NCBI RefSeq assembly: GCF_041435195.1
Contig: NZ_CP108107.1
Location: 1 to 64,000, forward strand
DNA length: 64,000 nucleotides
Direction of reading: 5' to 3'
DNA from: Streptomyces sp. NBC_00224
Lineage (GTDB): Bacteria > Actinomycetota > Actinomycetes > Streptomycetales > Streptomycetaceae
This document shows, in pieces, positions 31,861-40,634 of this stretch. Both the position numbers and the translations under genes were made by a program. The notes beneath the pieces are model-generated. The model made no database searches, had not been told where the DNA came from, and worked only from the letters and a program-made list of their open reading frames with translations. How positions within the stretch are numbered: the first letter of the stretch is position 1; each line of letters starts with the position of its first letter.

Positions 31861-31892
31861 GGCCGGGAGAGCCGGAGGGCGCTCTCCCGGCC
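31861..31892 (+). terminator. Terminator after long chaplin
   Basis: A perfect 12-bp stem (GGCCGGGAGAGC, 31861-31872, with 31881-31892) and 8-nt loop lies 25 bp after the stop. There is no clear T run. Confidence 0.65.
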
Positions 31893-32038
31893 AAGGGACG
31901 GTGACGTACCGTCACATCAGGGGCGCTCGCCCACGGCAAGGAAGCCGACGGCTGGCGGACGGGCGCCGTTCACGCACCTTCGAGTGCACCACACCGGCCG
32001 CGCCGGACCCGCCCGCGTTCACCCGATCGGCGAGGACT

Positions 32039-32245
32039 TCACACGGACGGGGCCCCGTGCCCGTGCCCGTAACTCCTGCGGCAGCCGACGAACTCGGCCT
32101 CGGCGAAGACCGCGACGACCAGCGCGCCGATGAGCAGGAACGCGGTGCCGGCCGCGGTGAGCGGGATGACGTCCGTGAACGCGAGGACGACGAGCGCCGC
32201 GCACGAGAGCGTGTTGCCGACGACGACGGCCGCGGCCAGGCGCGC
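32039..32245 (-). pseudogene. 3' fragment of a small membrane-protein gene
   Basis: On the minus strand the last about 65 codons read as a plausible membrane protein (VVVGNTLSCAALVVLAF, then AAGTAFLLIGALVVAVFA and a basic tail). Upstream of about 32245 the same frame becomes the antisense of the MmyB-type fragment and loses protein character. I read this as a gene that lost its 5' end at the junction. Confidence 0.45.
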
Positions 32246-32249
32246 AACG

Positions 32250-32695
32250 TGGTCACCGGCGACAGCGCCATGTCCGTCCTGATGGACGGCATACCCGAGC
32301 ACCTGCTGGCCCCTCGCCCGAACGTGTTCCGGCTGACCCTGCACCCCGAGGGCCTGGCCCCGCGCCTCGCCAACCTCGCCGAGGTCCGCGCCCTGACCCT
32401 CGACCGTCTGCGCCACGAGGCCGCCACGACCGGCGGCGCGGAGCTGCGCGCGCTGTACGACGAGGTGAGCGCGTACCCGGTCCCCGCGCAGGAGGCCGAG
32501 CCGCCCGCGCCGCCGTCGCCCGCGAGCCCCGTCCAGGTCCCCCTGCGCATCCGTACTCCGCTGGGCGAACTGTCGATGTTCAGCACGATGACGACGTTCG
32601 GCACCCCGGCCGACGTCACGCTCTCGGAGTTGGCGATCGAGCTGTTCTATCCGTTGGACGACTTCACGAAAAGGGTGCTGCGGGGGAGGGGGTGA
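32250..32695 (+). pseudogene. 3' fragment of an MmyB-type XRE regulator
   Basis: From about 32250 the plus strand encodes the C-terminal half of the MmyB-like domain (MSVLMDGIPEHLLAPRPNV, FRLTLHPEGLAPRLANLAEV and the final LSELAIELFYPLDDFTKRVL). The N-terminal helix-turn-helix is absent: upstream the frame turns into a charged, low-sense translation of the antisense gene fragment. It is therefore a truncated regulator, not a complete gene. A full-length relative is at 19200. Confidence 0.65.
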
Positions 32696-32743
32696 GTTCC
32701 GGCGATCGGCCGTCGGGGCGGGTCTGGGGTGGGGGCTTTCGTG

Positions 32744-33055
32744 TTACGCGGTCAGGTGCGCGGCCAGGCTGAGGGCCAGCGCGGCGATGCCGGTGGCCAG
32801 GCCGATGGCGGCCTGCTTCGTCCCGGCGCCGTCGAGGCGGCGGGCGTTGGCCAGGCCGGTGGCCGCGAGGGCGATCGCGGGGACGGCGAGGCTGCCGGTG
32901 ATCTCGCGGACGGCCGGGAGGAGGCCGGCCGCGAGGGCGACGACTCCGTAGGTGAGGGCGAGGACGGCCAGGCCGTTCAGGGGCCGCTTGGCGGGCTGCG
33001 GCTGCGCCGGGCCGTGCCGGTCGAGGGGTGCGGTGGAGGCGGAAGAAGTGGTCAT
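32744..33055 (-). CDS. Small membrane protein
   Basis: The 103-residue protein has a Pro-rich cytoplasmic start and two or three hydrophobic segments (LAVLALTYGVVALAAGLLPA, SLAVPAIALAATGLA, AIGLATGIAALALSLAA). It resembles DUF4190-type proteins in size and layout but I am not certain. ATG 33055 is chosen over further upstream starts that overlap the LysR promoter. It is divergent from the LysR gene and probably regulated by it. Confidence 0.68.
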   Translation of the reverse strand: MTTSSASTAPLDRHGPAQPQPAKRPLNGLAVLALTYGVVALAAGLLPAVREITGSLAVPAIALAATGLANARRLDGAGTKQAAIGLATGIAALALSLAAHLTA

Positions 33056-33059
33056 GGGG

Positions 33060-33150
33060 CTGGTCCTTTCGTCCCGGTCGACCTCCACCGTAGGAATACC
33101 GACGCCATAGTTCAAAGACGAAATTTCACACAACCCCATAGAGTTCACCT
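33060..33150. promoter_or_regulatory. Divergent LysR promoter region
   Basis: This short AT-rich gap separates the membrane protein from the LysR gene. TTTGAACTATGG and GTGAACTCTATGG occur as direct repeats on the minus strand, likely LysR sites. TAGAGT at 33139-33144 is a -10 only 6 nt before the ATG, suggesting a leaderless LysR transcript. Confidence 0.5.
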
Positions 33151-34068
33151 ATGTCGGCCGCAACCCTCAGACAGCTCGAATACCTCCTCGCCGTCGTCGA
33201 CCACGGCTCCGTCACCGAGGCCGCCGCCCATCTGCGCGTCAGCCAGCCCACCCTTTCCCAGCAGCTCAAGTCGTTGGAGCGCGGTGTGGGCACCCTGCTC
33301 CTGGAGCGCACCCCGCGCGGCGTCCATCTCACCCCGGCCGGACGTGCCTTCCTCCCCGGCGCCCGCCATGCGCTGGCCGGTGCTCGGCGCGCCACCGGCG
33401 CGGCCCGGGCCGTCGCCGGGATGACCCATGGCGAACTGCACCTCGCCTCCGTGCTGTCCGTGACGCTCGGCGTGCTTCCCTCCGTACTGGCCGCCTGGCA
33501 CGGGCACCACCCGCGCGTCGACGTGGTCCTGCACGAGTACGCGGACCTCGACGAGTTCGCCGCCGCCATGGCCGATGCCACCGCCGACGTCGCGATCGGC
33601 CCCCTGCCGGAGGGCTGGACCGGGCCGCACCACCGGCTGGGGGCGGAGGAGATCGTCGTGATCGTGCCGCCCGGCGACCCGCTGCGCGGCCGCCGTACGG
33701 TGCGCCTGAGCGAGCTGGCCGGGCGGCGCTGGGTCCAGTACGACAGCGCGCACGGCCTGGCCGCGACCGTCGAACAGCTCTGCGCCCAGGCCGGTTTCAC
33801 CCCCAGCGCCGCGATCCGCTCCCGTCAGACCGCCGCCGTGCCCCGGCTGGTGGCCGCGGGCCTCGGGGTCGCCGTGGTGCCCGCGAACATCCTCACCCCC
33901 GACTTCCCCGGCACGGTCCTGCGCCTCACACCGCGCCAACGCCGCCCGCTGGCGGCCTTCACCCGCCCTGCCCCGCACCCGCTGGTCAGCGAGTTCCTCA
34001 CGGTGGCCCGCGACAGCGCCCGCCTGCTCCCGGACCACCTCGCCGGCCTGCTCGGACCCGGCCGTTGA
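33151..34068 (+). CDS. LysR-family transcriptional regulator
   Basis: The 305-residue protein has the LysR helix-turn-helix at residues 4-62 (LRQLEYLLAVVDHGSVTEAA, then LRVSQPTLSQQLKSLE) and a type 2 periplasmic-binding-like effector domain from about residue 90 (LHLASVLSVTLGVLPSVLA). The inducer is unknown. It is divergent from the small membrane protein at 32744, its probable target. The stop lies within a long hairpin (34064-34105). Confidence 0.92.
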   Translation: MSAATLRQLEYLLAVVDHGSVTEAAAHLRVSQPTLSQQLKSLERGVGTLLLERTPRGVHLTPAGRAFLPGARHALAGARRATGAARAVAGMTHGELHLASVLSVTLGVLPSVLAAWHGHHPRVDVVLHEYADLDEFAAAMADATADVAIGPLPEGWTGPHHRLGAEEIVVIVPPGDPLRGRRTVRLSELAGRRWVQYDSAHGLAATVEQLCAQAGFTPSAAIRSRQTAAVPRLVAAGLGVAVVPANILTPDFPGTVLRLTPRQRRPLAAFTRPAPHPLVSEFLTVARDSARLLPDHLAGLLGPGR

Positions 34069-34105
34069 ACCTGGGGTCCACCACCCGGTGGACCCCAAGT
34101 TCAAC
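34064..34105. terminator. Long hairpin at end of LysR gene
   Basis: Arms of 19 bp (34064-34082 and 34087-34105) match at 18 positions around a 4-nt loop. There is no T run. It overlaps the LysR stop codon and lies 48 bp before the MMPL start, so it may act as terminator or as an operator for the transporter. Confidence 0.6.
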
Positions 34106-34152
34106 CGGCCGGGCGTGTCGGGGGGTTGGGGCCGGCGGACAGGATCGTGGGC

Positions 34153-36438
34153 ATGAGTCGACTTCCTGTGCGGATAGCCCGTTGGAGTGCGCGGCACGCG
34201 TGGCGTGCGGTGGCCGGATGGTTCGTGTTCGTCGTTCTGTGTCTCGGCGCCGGCATCGCCGTCGGCACCGACCAGGCCACCACCGAGGACTTCAGGGTCG
34301 GGGAGGCGGGGCGGGCCGAGGCGATCGCCGCCGATGGCGGGCTGCAGCGCAGACCCACCGAGCATGTCCTCCTGTACGCCCGGTCCGGGCGGCTGGACGT
34401 GGCCGAGGCCCGGACCGCCGCCAGGGAGATCGGCGCGCGGATGCGGGCGCTGGACGAGGTGGAGCGGGTGGGGGAGCCCGTGCGGTCCGCGGACGGCAGC
34501 GCTCTTCGCGTCGCGGTGGTCCTGAAGGGACCCGAGCTGGACGGGAGGAAGAACGTCGGGCCGCTGCTCGCGCAGACCGCGAAGGTGCGCGCGGCGCACC
34601 CGGGGCTCGTCGTGGAGGAGACCGGCTCGCCCTCCATCAGCAAGGGCGTCAACGACCAGCGCGGCAAGGACCTCGCGCTCTCCGAGCGCATCACGCTGCC
34701 GGTCACCCTCGTCACCCTGCTGGTCGTCTTCGGGTCCGTGGCCATGGCAGCGGTACCGCTGCTGCTCGCGCTCTCCTCGATCGCCGCCGCGCTGGGCCTT
34801 TCGATGGTCGCCTCGCACGTTCTGCCCGACCCCGGGGTCGGAACGAACATGATCCTGCTCATCGGTCTGGCCGTCGGCGTCGACTACACGCTCTTCTACC
34901 TCAAGCGCGAACGCGAGGAACGGGTCCGGGCCGGCGGCAGGCTCACCTCGGAGGCGCTGGTGGAGCTGGCCGCGGCCACCGCCGGACGTGCCATCGTCGT
35001 CTCCGGCCTCGCCGTGATCGTCTCCACCGCCACCCTCTATCTGGCCACGGACGTCATCTTCTCCTCGCTCGCCACCGGCACGATCCTGGTCGTGGCCGTC
35101 GCCATGGTCAGCTCTCTGACCGTGCTCCCGGCCCTGCTGGCGGCGAGCGGCCGGCGCGCCGAGCGCCGTGCCGAGAAGCGGGCACGCCGTGGCAAGGAGA
35201 CTCGGCCGATCCGCGACGGGGAAGGCAACGGGCGGGTGTACGGGGCCCTGCTGCGGCCCGCCCAGCGGCGTCCCGGCCTCACGCTGTGCGTGTCCGTGCT
35301 CGTCATGCTCGGCCTCGCCGCACCCGCGCTCGGCCTCAAGCTCGTCGACCCGGGCAAGGACACGTTCTCCCGTTCCATCCCGGCCATGCAGGTCTACGAC
35401 CGGCTCAACGCCGTCTTCCCGGAGCTCCTCGTCGAGCACGAGGTCGTCGTCCGCTCGACCCCCGACCGGACTGTCGAGGTGCGGCGCGCCCTGGCCGACC
35501 TCGGCCGCCGGGCCCAGGCCGACCCCCTGTTCGCCCCCAGGTCCGTCGCGAAGCCGACGGCCTCGAACGCCGGCCCGGTCTCCGGATCGGGCGCCGCCCC
35601 GGACGCCGCCCCGAACGCCGGGCCCACCGTGCTCACCTCAGCCGACGGCCGCATCAGCGTCCTGGAACTCGCCGTCGCGCACCCCGCGCCGTCCGCCGAG
35701 GCCATCGCCTCGCTAGAACACCTCCGCGGCACCTATCTGCCGGACACCGTCGGCAGGCTCTCCGGCGTGGAGAGCGCCGTCAGCGGTGACGTGGCCCGCG
35801 GCCGCGACTACGTGAAGCACGAGAAGGGCCAACTGCCGCTGGTCATCGGCTTCCTGCTCCTGCTGACCTTCCTGATGACGCTGTGGGCGTTCCGCTCGGT
35901 GGTCATCGCCGCCATCGGTGTCGTACTCAACCTGCTGTCCGCCGGGGCCTCGCTCGGTCTGCTGGTCGTGGTGTTCCAGGGGACGTGGGCGCAGGATCTG
36001 CTGGCCTTCGACTCGCTGGGCGCGATCGCCTCCCGGGTGCCGCTGTTCCTCTTCGTGATCCTCTTCGGGCTGTCGATGGACTATCAGGTGTTCGTGGTCA
36101 GCCGGATCCAGGAGGCGCGGCGCAACGGGATGAGCGCACGGGAGGCCGTCCTTGAGGGCATCGGACGGTCGGCCAAGGTGGTGACCAGCGCGGCGATCGT
36201 GATGGTGACGGTGTTCGGCGCGTTCGTCGCCCTGCACCTCACCGAGATGAAGCAGATGGGCTTCTGCCTGGCGGTGGCGGTGCTGCTGGACGCCGTGGTG
36301 ATCCGGCTGATGGTCCTGCCCTCGCTCCTGCTGCTCCTGGGGGAGCGGGCGTGGTGGCCGCTGCGGCCCTCCCGCCGGACACCGCCGCAGATGGTCGAAC
36401 GTACGTCCGTCGCCGGAGCCGTCGAGAACGTAAGCTGA
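34153..36438 (+). CDS. MMPL/RND-family membrane transporter
   Basis: The 761-residue protein shows the MMPL layout: one N-terminal helix (AVAGWFVFVVLCLGAGIAVG), a soluble loop, and a block of five or six helices containing the GLAVGVDYTLFYLKREREE proton-relay segment. A second loop and second helix block follow, with the matching ILFGLSMDYQVFVVSRIQEA. Such proteins export lipids, polyketides or drugs in actinomycetes. ATG 34153 is the natural start. The downstream kinase starts 5 bp after its stop, so transporter and two-component system form one operon. Confidence 0.9.
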   Translation: MSRLPVRIARWSARHAWRAVAGWFVFVVLCLGAGIAVGTDQATTEDFRVGEAGRAEAIAADGGLQRRPTEHVLLYARSGRLDVAEARTAAREIGARMRALDEVERVGEPVRSADGSALRVAVVLKGPELDGRKNVGPLLAQTAKVRAAHPGLVVEETGSPSISKGVNDQRGKDLALSERITLPVTLVTLLVVFGSVAMAAVPLLLALSSIAAALGLSMVASHVLPDPGVGTNMILLIGLAVGVDYTLFYLKREREERVRAGGRLTSEALVELAAATAGRAIVVSGLAVIVSTATLYLATDVIFSSLATGTILVVAVAMVSSLTVLPALLAASGRRAERRAEKRARRGKETRPIRDGEGNGRVYGALLRPAQRRPGLTLCVSVLVMLGLAAPALGLKLVDPGKDTFSRSIPAMQVYDRLNAVFPELLVEHEVVVRSTPDRTVEVRRALADLGRRAQADPLFAPRSVAKPTASNAGPVSGSGAAPDAAPNAGPTVLTSADGRISVLELAVAHPAPSAEAIASLEHLRGTYLPDTVGRLSGVESAVSGDVARGRDYVKHEKGQLPLVIGFLLLLTFLMTLWAFRSVVIAAIGVVLNLLSAGASLGLLVVVFQGTWAQDLLAFDSLGAIASRVPLFLFVILFGLSMDYQVFVVSRIQEARRNGMSAREAVLEGIGRSAKVVTSAAIVMVTVFGAFVALHLTEMKQMGFCLAVAVLLDAVVIRLMVLPSLLLLLGERAWWPLRPSRRTPPQMVERTSVAGAVENVS

Positions 36439-36443
36439 CGATC

Positions 36444-37640
36444 ATGATGCGACGGGGGCCGCAGCCCGACGACCGGTTCCGTATACGGGCGTTGCGCCGG
36501 GGGTACGCGGTGGCCTGGGTGCTGCTCGGCGTCTGTCCGCCGGTCCTGTCCGTGGTGGGCGACTCCGGTACGGAGAAGTACTGGACGGCGGGGCTGCTGG
36601 CCGCGATCGCCTTGAGCTACGCGGCCGTCGCGGGCCCGGCGGGCAGACGCGGACCGGGCCCCCGCACGTTCCTGGGGGTGCTCGCCCTGGGGCTTGGCGC
36701 CCTGGCCTGGCTGCGGGGCGACGGGGCGGCGCTGTTCATCGTGTCGCTGCCGCACTTCTGGCTCCACGCCAGGAGCCCGCGCCAAGCCATCGCGTTCAGC
36801 GGCGCCGCGGCCGCCGCCACCGTCGCCGGGATCGGCCTCCACCGGGGCGGGTACGCCGAGTTGCTCACCGGCAACATCGTCTTCACCCTGATCGGCTGGA
36901 CGGCGGGCGTACTGCTGGGGCTGGGCCTGGCCCGGGTCGTCGAGCACAGCGACGAGCGCGCCCGCAGGCTGGGCGCCGAGCTGGAGAGCGCCCGGACGCG
37001 CCTCGCCGAGGCGCACAGGAGCCAGGGGGCGACCGAGGAGCGCGAGCGGCTCGCCCGGGAGATCCACGACACCCTCGCCCAGGGTTTCGCGTCCATCATC
37101 GTGCTGGCCGAGGCCGCCCGAACGAGCCTCGGCCACGATCCCGCCAGGAGCGCCCAGCAGTTGCTCTCCATCGAGAACACGGCGCGCGAGAACTTCGCCG
37201 AGGCCCGCGTCCTGGTCGGCTCCGCCCCGCAGGGCGGGCTCGTGCCCGCCTCGCTCGCCGCCGTCCTGCGCCGCACCCTGGACCGGTTCGCCGAGGACAC
37301 CGGGCTCGCCGTCACCGCGGAGCTCGCGGACGTCGCGTGCGACCAGCCGACCCGGATCGCGCTGCTGCGCTGCACCCAGGAGTCCCTGGCCAACGTACGC
37401 AAGCACGCGGCCGCCTCCACCGTTCACGTCGTCCTGGCGCAGCCGGCGCACGGCGTCGAACTGGAGATCACCGACGACGGCCGGGGCTTCGTGGTGGAGG
37501 ACTCGCGCGGCTTCGGCCTGCACGGCATGAGCCGGCGCCTGGCGGAACTCGGCGGCGAACTCACCGTCACCAGCTCGGTCGGCGACGGCACCCGCGTCCT
37601 CGCCACGGCGCCCACTTCCACGACGAACGGTCAGGTGTGA
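36444..37640 (+). CDS. Sensor histidine kinase (NarL-type partner)
   Basis: The 398-residue protein has an N-terminal membrane domain of about five helices. A HisKA_3 dimerisation segment follows with the phospho-acceptor His in RLAREIHDTLAQGFASI (near residue 205), then a HATPase domain (N box ESLANVRKHA, G box ITDDGRGF). Its stop and the next ATG are 1 bp apart. It presumably senses an envelope signal related to the MMPL exporter with which it is encoded. Confidence 0.92.
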   Translation: MMRRGPQPDDRFRIRALRRGYAVAWVLLGVCPPVLSVVGDSGTEKYWTAGLLAAIALSYAAVAGPAGRRGPGPRTFLGVLALGLGALAWLRGDGAALFIVSLPHFWLHARSPRQAIAFSGAAAAATVAGIGLHRGGYAELLTGNIVFTLIGWTAGVLLGLGLARVVEHSDERARRLGAELESARTRLAEAHRSQGATEERERLAREIHDTLAQGFASIIVLAEAARTSLGHDPARSAQQLLSIENTARENFAEARVLVGSAPQGGLVPASLAAVLRRTLDRFAEDTGLAVTAELADVACDQPTRIALLRCTQESLANVRKHAAASTVHVVLAQPAHGVELEITDDGRGFVVEDSRGFGLHGMSRRLAELGGELTVTSSVGDGTRVLATAPTSTTNGQV

Positions 37641-37641
37641 C

Positions 37642-38289
37642 ATGACGGACACGGCGCGGGGCACGCTCCGGATCATCGTGGTGGACGACCACACCGTGAT
37701 GCGCGCGGGCGTGATCGCCCTGCTGGCCACGGAGCCCGGCATCGAGATCGTGGGAGAGGCGGGCGACGGCCGGGCCGCCGTCGAGCTCGTCGAGCGCCTC
37801 GATCCCGATGTGGCGCTGATCGACCTGCGGATGCCGGTGCTCGACGGGGCGGGCGCCACCGCCGAGATCGTCGCCCGCCGCTCACGCGCCCGGGTGCTGA
37901 TCCTGACCACGTACGACAGCGACGCGGAGATCGAGCGGGCGGTCGAGGCGGGGGCGGTCGGCTATCTGCTCAAGGACACCACGCGCGACCAGCTCGTCGA
38001 CGCCATCCGCTCGGCGGCCCGGGGCGAGACCGTACTGGCCCCCCGGGTCGCCGAGCGCCTGGTCGCCCGGATGCGCCGGCCCGCCCAGGCGGCGCTGACC
38101 GCGCGCGAGGCACAGGTGCTGAACGCGGTCGCCGACGGTCTGTCCAACGGGGAGATCGGGCGGCGGCTGGTGATCGGGGAGGCCACGGTGAAGACCCATC
38201 TGCTGCGGATCTTCGCCAAACTCGACGTCAGCGACCGTACGCACGCGGTGGTCGTGGCGCTGGAACGGGGCCTGCTCGACCGGCGTTGA
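37642..38289 (+). CDS. NarL/FixJ-type response regulator
   Basis: The 215-residue protein has a receiver domain (IIVVDDHTVMRAGV, phospho-acceptor Asp in VALIDLRMPV, Thr in ILTTYDS, Lys in YLLKDT). A LuxR-type HTH follows (LTAREAQVLNAVADGLSNGE, then ATVKTHLLRIFAKL). All key residues are present. It is the cognate partner of the upstream kinase and probably controls the MMPL operon. Confidence 0.94.
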   Translation: MTDTARGTLRIIVVDDHTVMRAGVIALLATEPGIEIVGEAGDGRAAVELVERLDPDVALIDLRMPVLDGAGATAEIVARRSRARVLILTTYDSDAEIERAVEAGAVGYLLKDTTRDQLVDAIRSAARGETVLAPRVAERLVARMRRPAQAALTAREAQVLNAVADGLSNGEIGRRLVIGEATVKTHLLRIFAKLDVSDRTHAVVVALERGLLDRR

Positions 38290-38303
38290 CCGGCTTTGAC
38301 CGG

Positions 38304-38969
38304 CTAGCGCAGCCGCGTGCCCAGCCGTCCGCGGACTCCCTTGAGGACCCGCCGGGCCGTGAACTCCGCCCCGTGCGCGGACCGTATCGCCGGGCCGAAG
38401 AACGCCGCCGTGAGCAAGCCCGCGAAGAACAGCCCCGGGTGGGCGGATTCGAAGCGGGTGTCCACCCAGGGGGGCGCGTCGGGGGTGCGGCTGAGGCGGC
38501 GGCGTACCGGCATCGACAGCACGGTGACGCGGTCGGTGCTCGCGCTCGTGTGGCCGGTCGGCCGGTCGGTCAGCAGGATGCGTACGAAGGTGGGGAGGCG
38601 GCGGAACAGGGCCGGGTGGGCGGCGTAGAACCGGTTGCGGCGGGCCTGACGACGAGGGAACTCGCCTGCCGGGGTGGGGTGTTCGGCGAAGGTGGGTTGT
38701 TCGGTGAACAGGGCCGCTCCCAGGGCCAGGGCCACCGTCCGGGTGCGCATGCTCTCGCCGTCCTCGGTCACCACCTCGAAGCCGTCGCGGCCGTACGGGC
38801 GGACCGCCGTCACCGTGCGTTCGTCCACCGTGCGTTCGTCCACGGGGAGTGCGGCCCGCTGCGTGCGGCGGCCCAGGAGGCGCAGGTTCAGGCCCGCGGC
38901 GGTGGCGTGGGCGGCGATCGAGCGGCCGTAGGGGCCCGCGCCGACGACGATCAGGTCGTACTCGTACAT
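38304..38969 (-). CDS. Shortened FAD/NAD(P)-binding oxidoreductase
   Basis: The 221-residue frame begins with a Rossmann motif (YDLIVVGAGPYGRSIAAHA) and ends with VDTRFESAHPGLFFAGLLTA and a basic tail, typical of flavoprotein monooxygenase-like proteins of about 400 residues. The middle is much shorter than usual. DERTVDERTV looks like a small duplication where substrate and NAD domains should be. It is either a minimal form or an in-frame internal-deletion derivative; I favour the latter. Confidence 0.6.
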   Translation of the reverse strand: MYEYDLIVVGAGPYGRSIAAHATAAGLNLRLLGRRTQRAALPVDERTVDERTVTAVRPYGRDGFEVVTEDGESMRTRTVALALGAALFTEQPTFAEHPTPAGEFPRRQARRNRFYAAHPALFRRLPTFVRILLTDRPTGHTSASTDRVTVLSMPVRRRLSRTPDAPPWVDTRFESAHPGLFFAGLLTAAFFGPAIRSAHGAEFTARRVLKGVRGRLGTRLR

Positions 38970-39153
38970 CGCGCGCGCATTCTCGGCGGCATCCTGACGG
39001 TGTCCTTTCCCCGGTGCCGGTGGCGGTCACTGTGTACGTACCCCAATAGAGGGATCAACGTATCCAACTGATTATCTTCCCGATCAGCGTAATAAGAATA
39101 TTTTCCAACCGGGTATATCGGGTATGGGGGGGATCCGTCGTGGAGGAGTGGAC
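38970..39153. other. AT-rich promoter region
   Basis: This short gap between divergent genes is clearly AT-richer (GATTATC, AATAAGAATATTTTCC) than the rest of the window. It probably carries the promoter of the GH26-like gene. Confidence 0.45.
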
Positions 39154-40518
39154 ATGCGCCAGGGGAAGCACCGCAACGGAAAACACCGGCGGAAAAGCCG
39201 GTCGGCCACGGCAACCTACAAAGCGGCGTGCGCGATCGTGGCGGCCGGTGCCCTCGCCTCGTGTCTCGCCATTTCCCCGCCGGGCCGCGACCCAGGTCCC
39301 GCGGGCGGCGCCGAACCGGGCCCGAAGCATCCCTCCACCACCTGGTTCGGCGCGTTCCTGGAGTCCGACGACCGGGGCGTGCAGCGGATCGGGGAGCTGG
39401 AGAAGTGGCTGGGCGGAGCCGATCTGAGGGTGGGTCACACCTATCTGCCCGGGGGGACCTGGAGCGACATCGAGGGCCGTGCGCACTTCCTGGAGAGCTG
39501 GGCCGACTGGCGGCGCCGGCGCGCCGACCGGCTGTTCGTGCTCAATGTGCCGATGCAGGCCCACAACGAGGAAGGCGTCTCGGACAACGCGGTCCGCAGA
39601 CTGCTGAGGCAGGGCCAGGAAGGCCGTTTCGACGAGCATTTCAGGAAACTCGCCGAACGCCTGGTCGCGCTGAACATCCCGGACACGGTCATCGTGCTCG
39701 GCTGGGAGATGAACGGCACCACGTACACCCATCGCTGCGGGCCCGACCCGGAGGCCTGGAAGACGTACTGGCGGCGCGCCGTCACCGCGATGCGCTCGGT
39801 GCCCGGCCAGAAATTCCGCTTCGATTTCGCGCCGAGCCGGGGGCGGGACGCCGTACCGTGGACGGAATGCTATCCCGGTGACGACGTCGTGGACGTGATC
39901 GGCATGGACTCCTACGACCAGCCGCCGGGCCAGAACTTCGACGAACAGATCAAGGAACCGTACGGCCTGCAGCAGCACGTGGACTTCGCCGCCGCGCACA
40001 AAAAGGAGATCTCCTATCCGGAGTGGGGGCTTTTCCGCAACGGCGACAACCCGGAATACATGCGGCGCATGCTGGAATGGATGGACGCGCACAAGCCGCT
40101 CTACAACACCATCACCGACTACTGCCCGCACGGGGTGTGGCAGTGCGGCGCCAATCCGAAGGCGTCGCAGGTGTACCGGTCGGTGCTGTTCGGCCGCACG
40201 GAACCGACACCGAAGCCGCCGGTGACGCCGCCGGTCACTCCGCCGGTCACTCCGCCGGTGACCCCGCCCGTGACGCCCCCGGTGACGCCCCCGGTGACCC
40301 CGCCGGTCACGCCGCCTCTCACCCCGCCCCTGACACCTCCGGTGAACCCGCCGGCGCCGAGCCCCGCCGTGCCTCCGGTCGCGCCTCCGGCGAAGCCGCC
40401 CGTATCGCCGCCCGTTCCCCCGGCCAACTGCCAGCCGGTGGACCTGGGTCCCTGGATCGAGTACTGGCTCGGCGGCAAGCTCTGCCTCCGTTTCGACTGG
40501 TACTCCAGGAGTCGGTGA
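39154..40518 (+). CDS. Secreted GH26-like glycosidase with PPVT repeats
   Basis: The 454-residue protein has a signal or anchor segment (residues about 22-45) and a TIM-barrel domain like GH26 mannanases. LGWEMNGTTY near residue 190 supplies the acid/base Glu and ISYPEWGLF near 290 the nucleophile Glu. A (PPVT)n linker with about ten repeats follows, then a short C-terminal domain with two Cys (NCQPVDLGPW, KLCLRFDW). ATG 39154 has GGAGGAG 5 nt upstream. Its substrate may be an envelope or plant mannan-type polymer. Confidence 0.82.
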   Translation: MRQGKHRNGKHRRKSRSATATYKAACAIVAAGALASCLAISPPGRDPGPAGGAEPGPKHPSTTWFGAFLESDDRGVQRIGELEKWLGGADLRVGHTYLPGGTWSDIEGRAHFLESWADWRRRRADRLFVLNVPMQAHNEEGVSDNAVRRLLRQGQEGRFDEHFRKLAERLVALNIPDTVIVLGWEMNGTTYTHRCGPDPEAWKTYWRRAVTAMRSVPGQKFRFDFAPSRGRDAVPWTECYPGDDVVDVIGMDSYDQPPGQNFDEQIKEPYGLQQHVDFAAAHKKEISYPEWGLFRNGDNPEYMRRMLEWMDAHKPLYNTITDYCPHGVWQCGANPKASQVYRSVLFGRTEPTPKPPVTPPVTPPVTPPVTPPVTPPVTPPVTPPVTPPLTPPLTPPVNPPAPSPAVPPVAPPAKPPVSPPVPPANCQPVDLGPWIEYWLGGKLCLRFDWYSRSR

Positions 40519-40530
40519 GCTGCTGAACCC

Positions 40531-40566
40531 ACGCCCCCGTCCGGCCTTCGGGCCGGGCGGGGGCGT
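40531..40566 (+). terminator. Terminator with TTCG tetraloop
   Basis: A 16-bp stem with one G-T pair (40531-40546 with 40551-40566) closes a TTCG loop. It lies just after the GH26-like gene. Confidence 0.8.
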
Positions 40567-40596
40567 GCCGTATCCGCGGCCCTGACGCTCTGGGGT

Positions 40597-40624
40597 CTAG
40601 CTTGCTAGATCACTAGGATGCTAG
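40597..40624. promoter_or_regulatory. Four CTAG motifs at exact 8-bp spacing
   Basis: CTAG occurs at 40597, 40605, 40613 and 40621, a perfect 8-bp period, ending 10 bp before the RHH gene. RHH repressors bind short direct repeats of this spacing, so this is the likely autoregulatory operator. Confidence 0.7.
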
Positions 40625-40634
40625 CATCGGTCTC

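Noticed and set aside
32744..35439. Minus-strand frame of over 700 codons opposite LysR and MMPL genes
   Set aside because: Composition is Gly/Arg/Asp/Gln-rich antisense; the plus-strand genes are certain.
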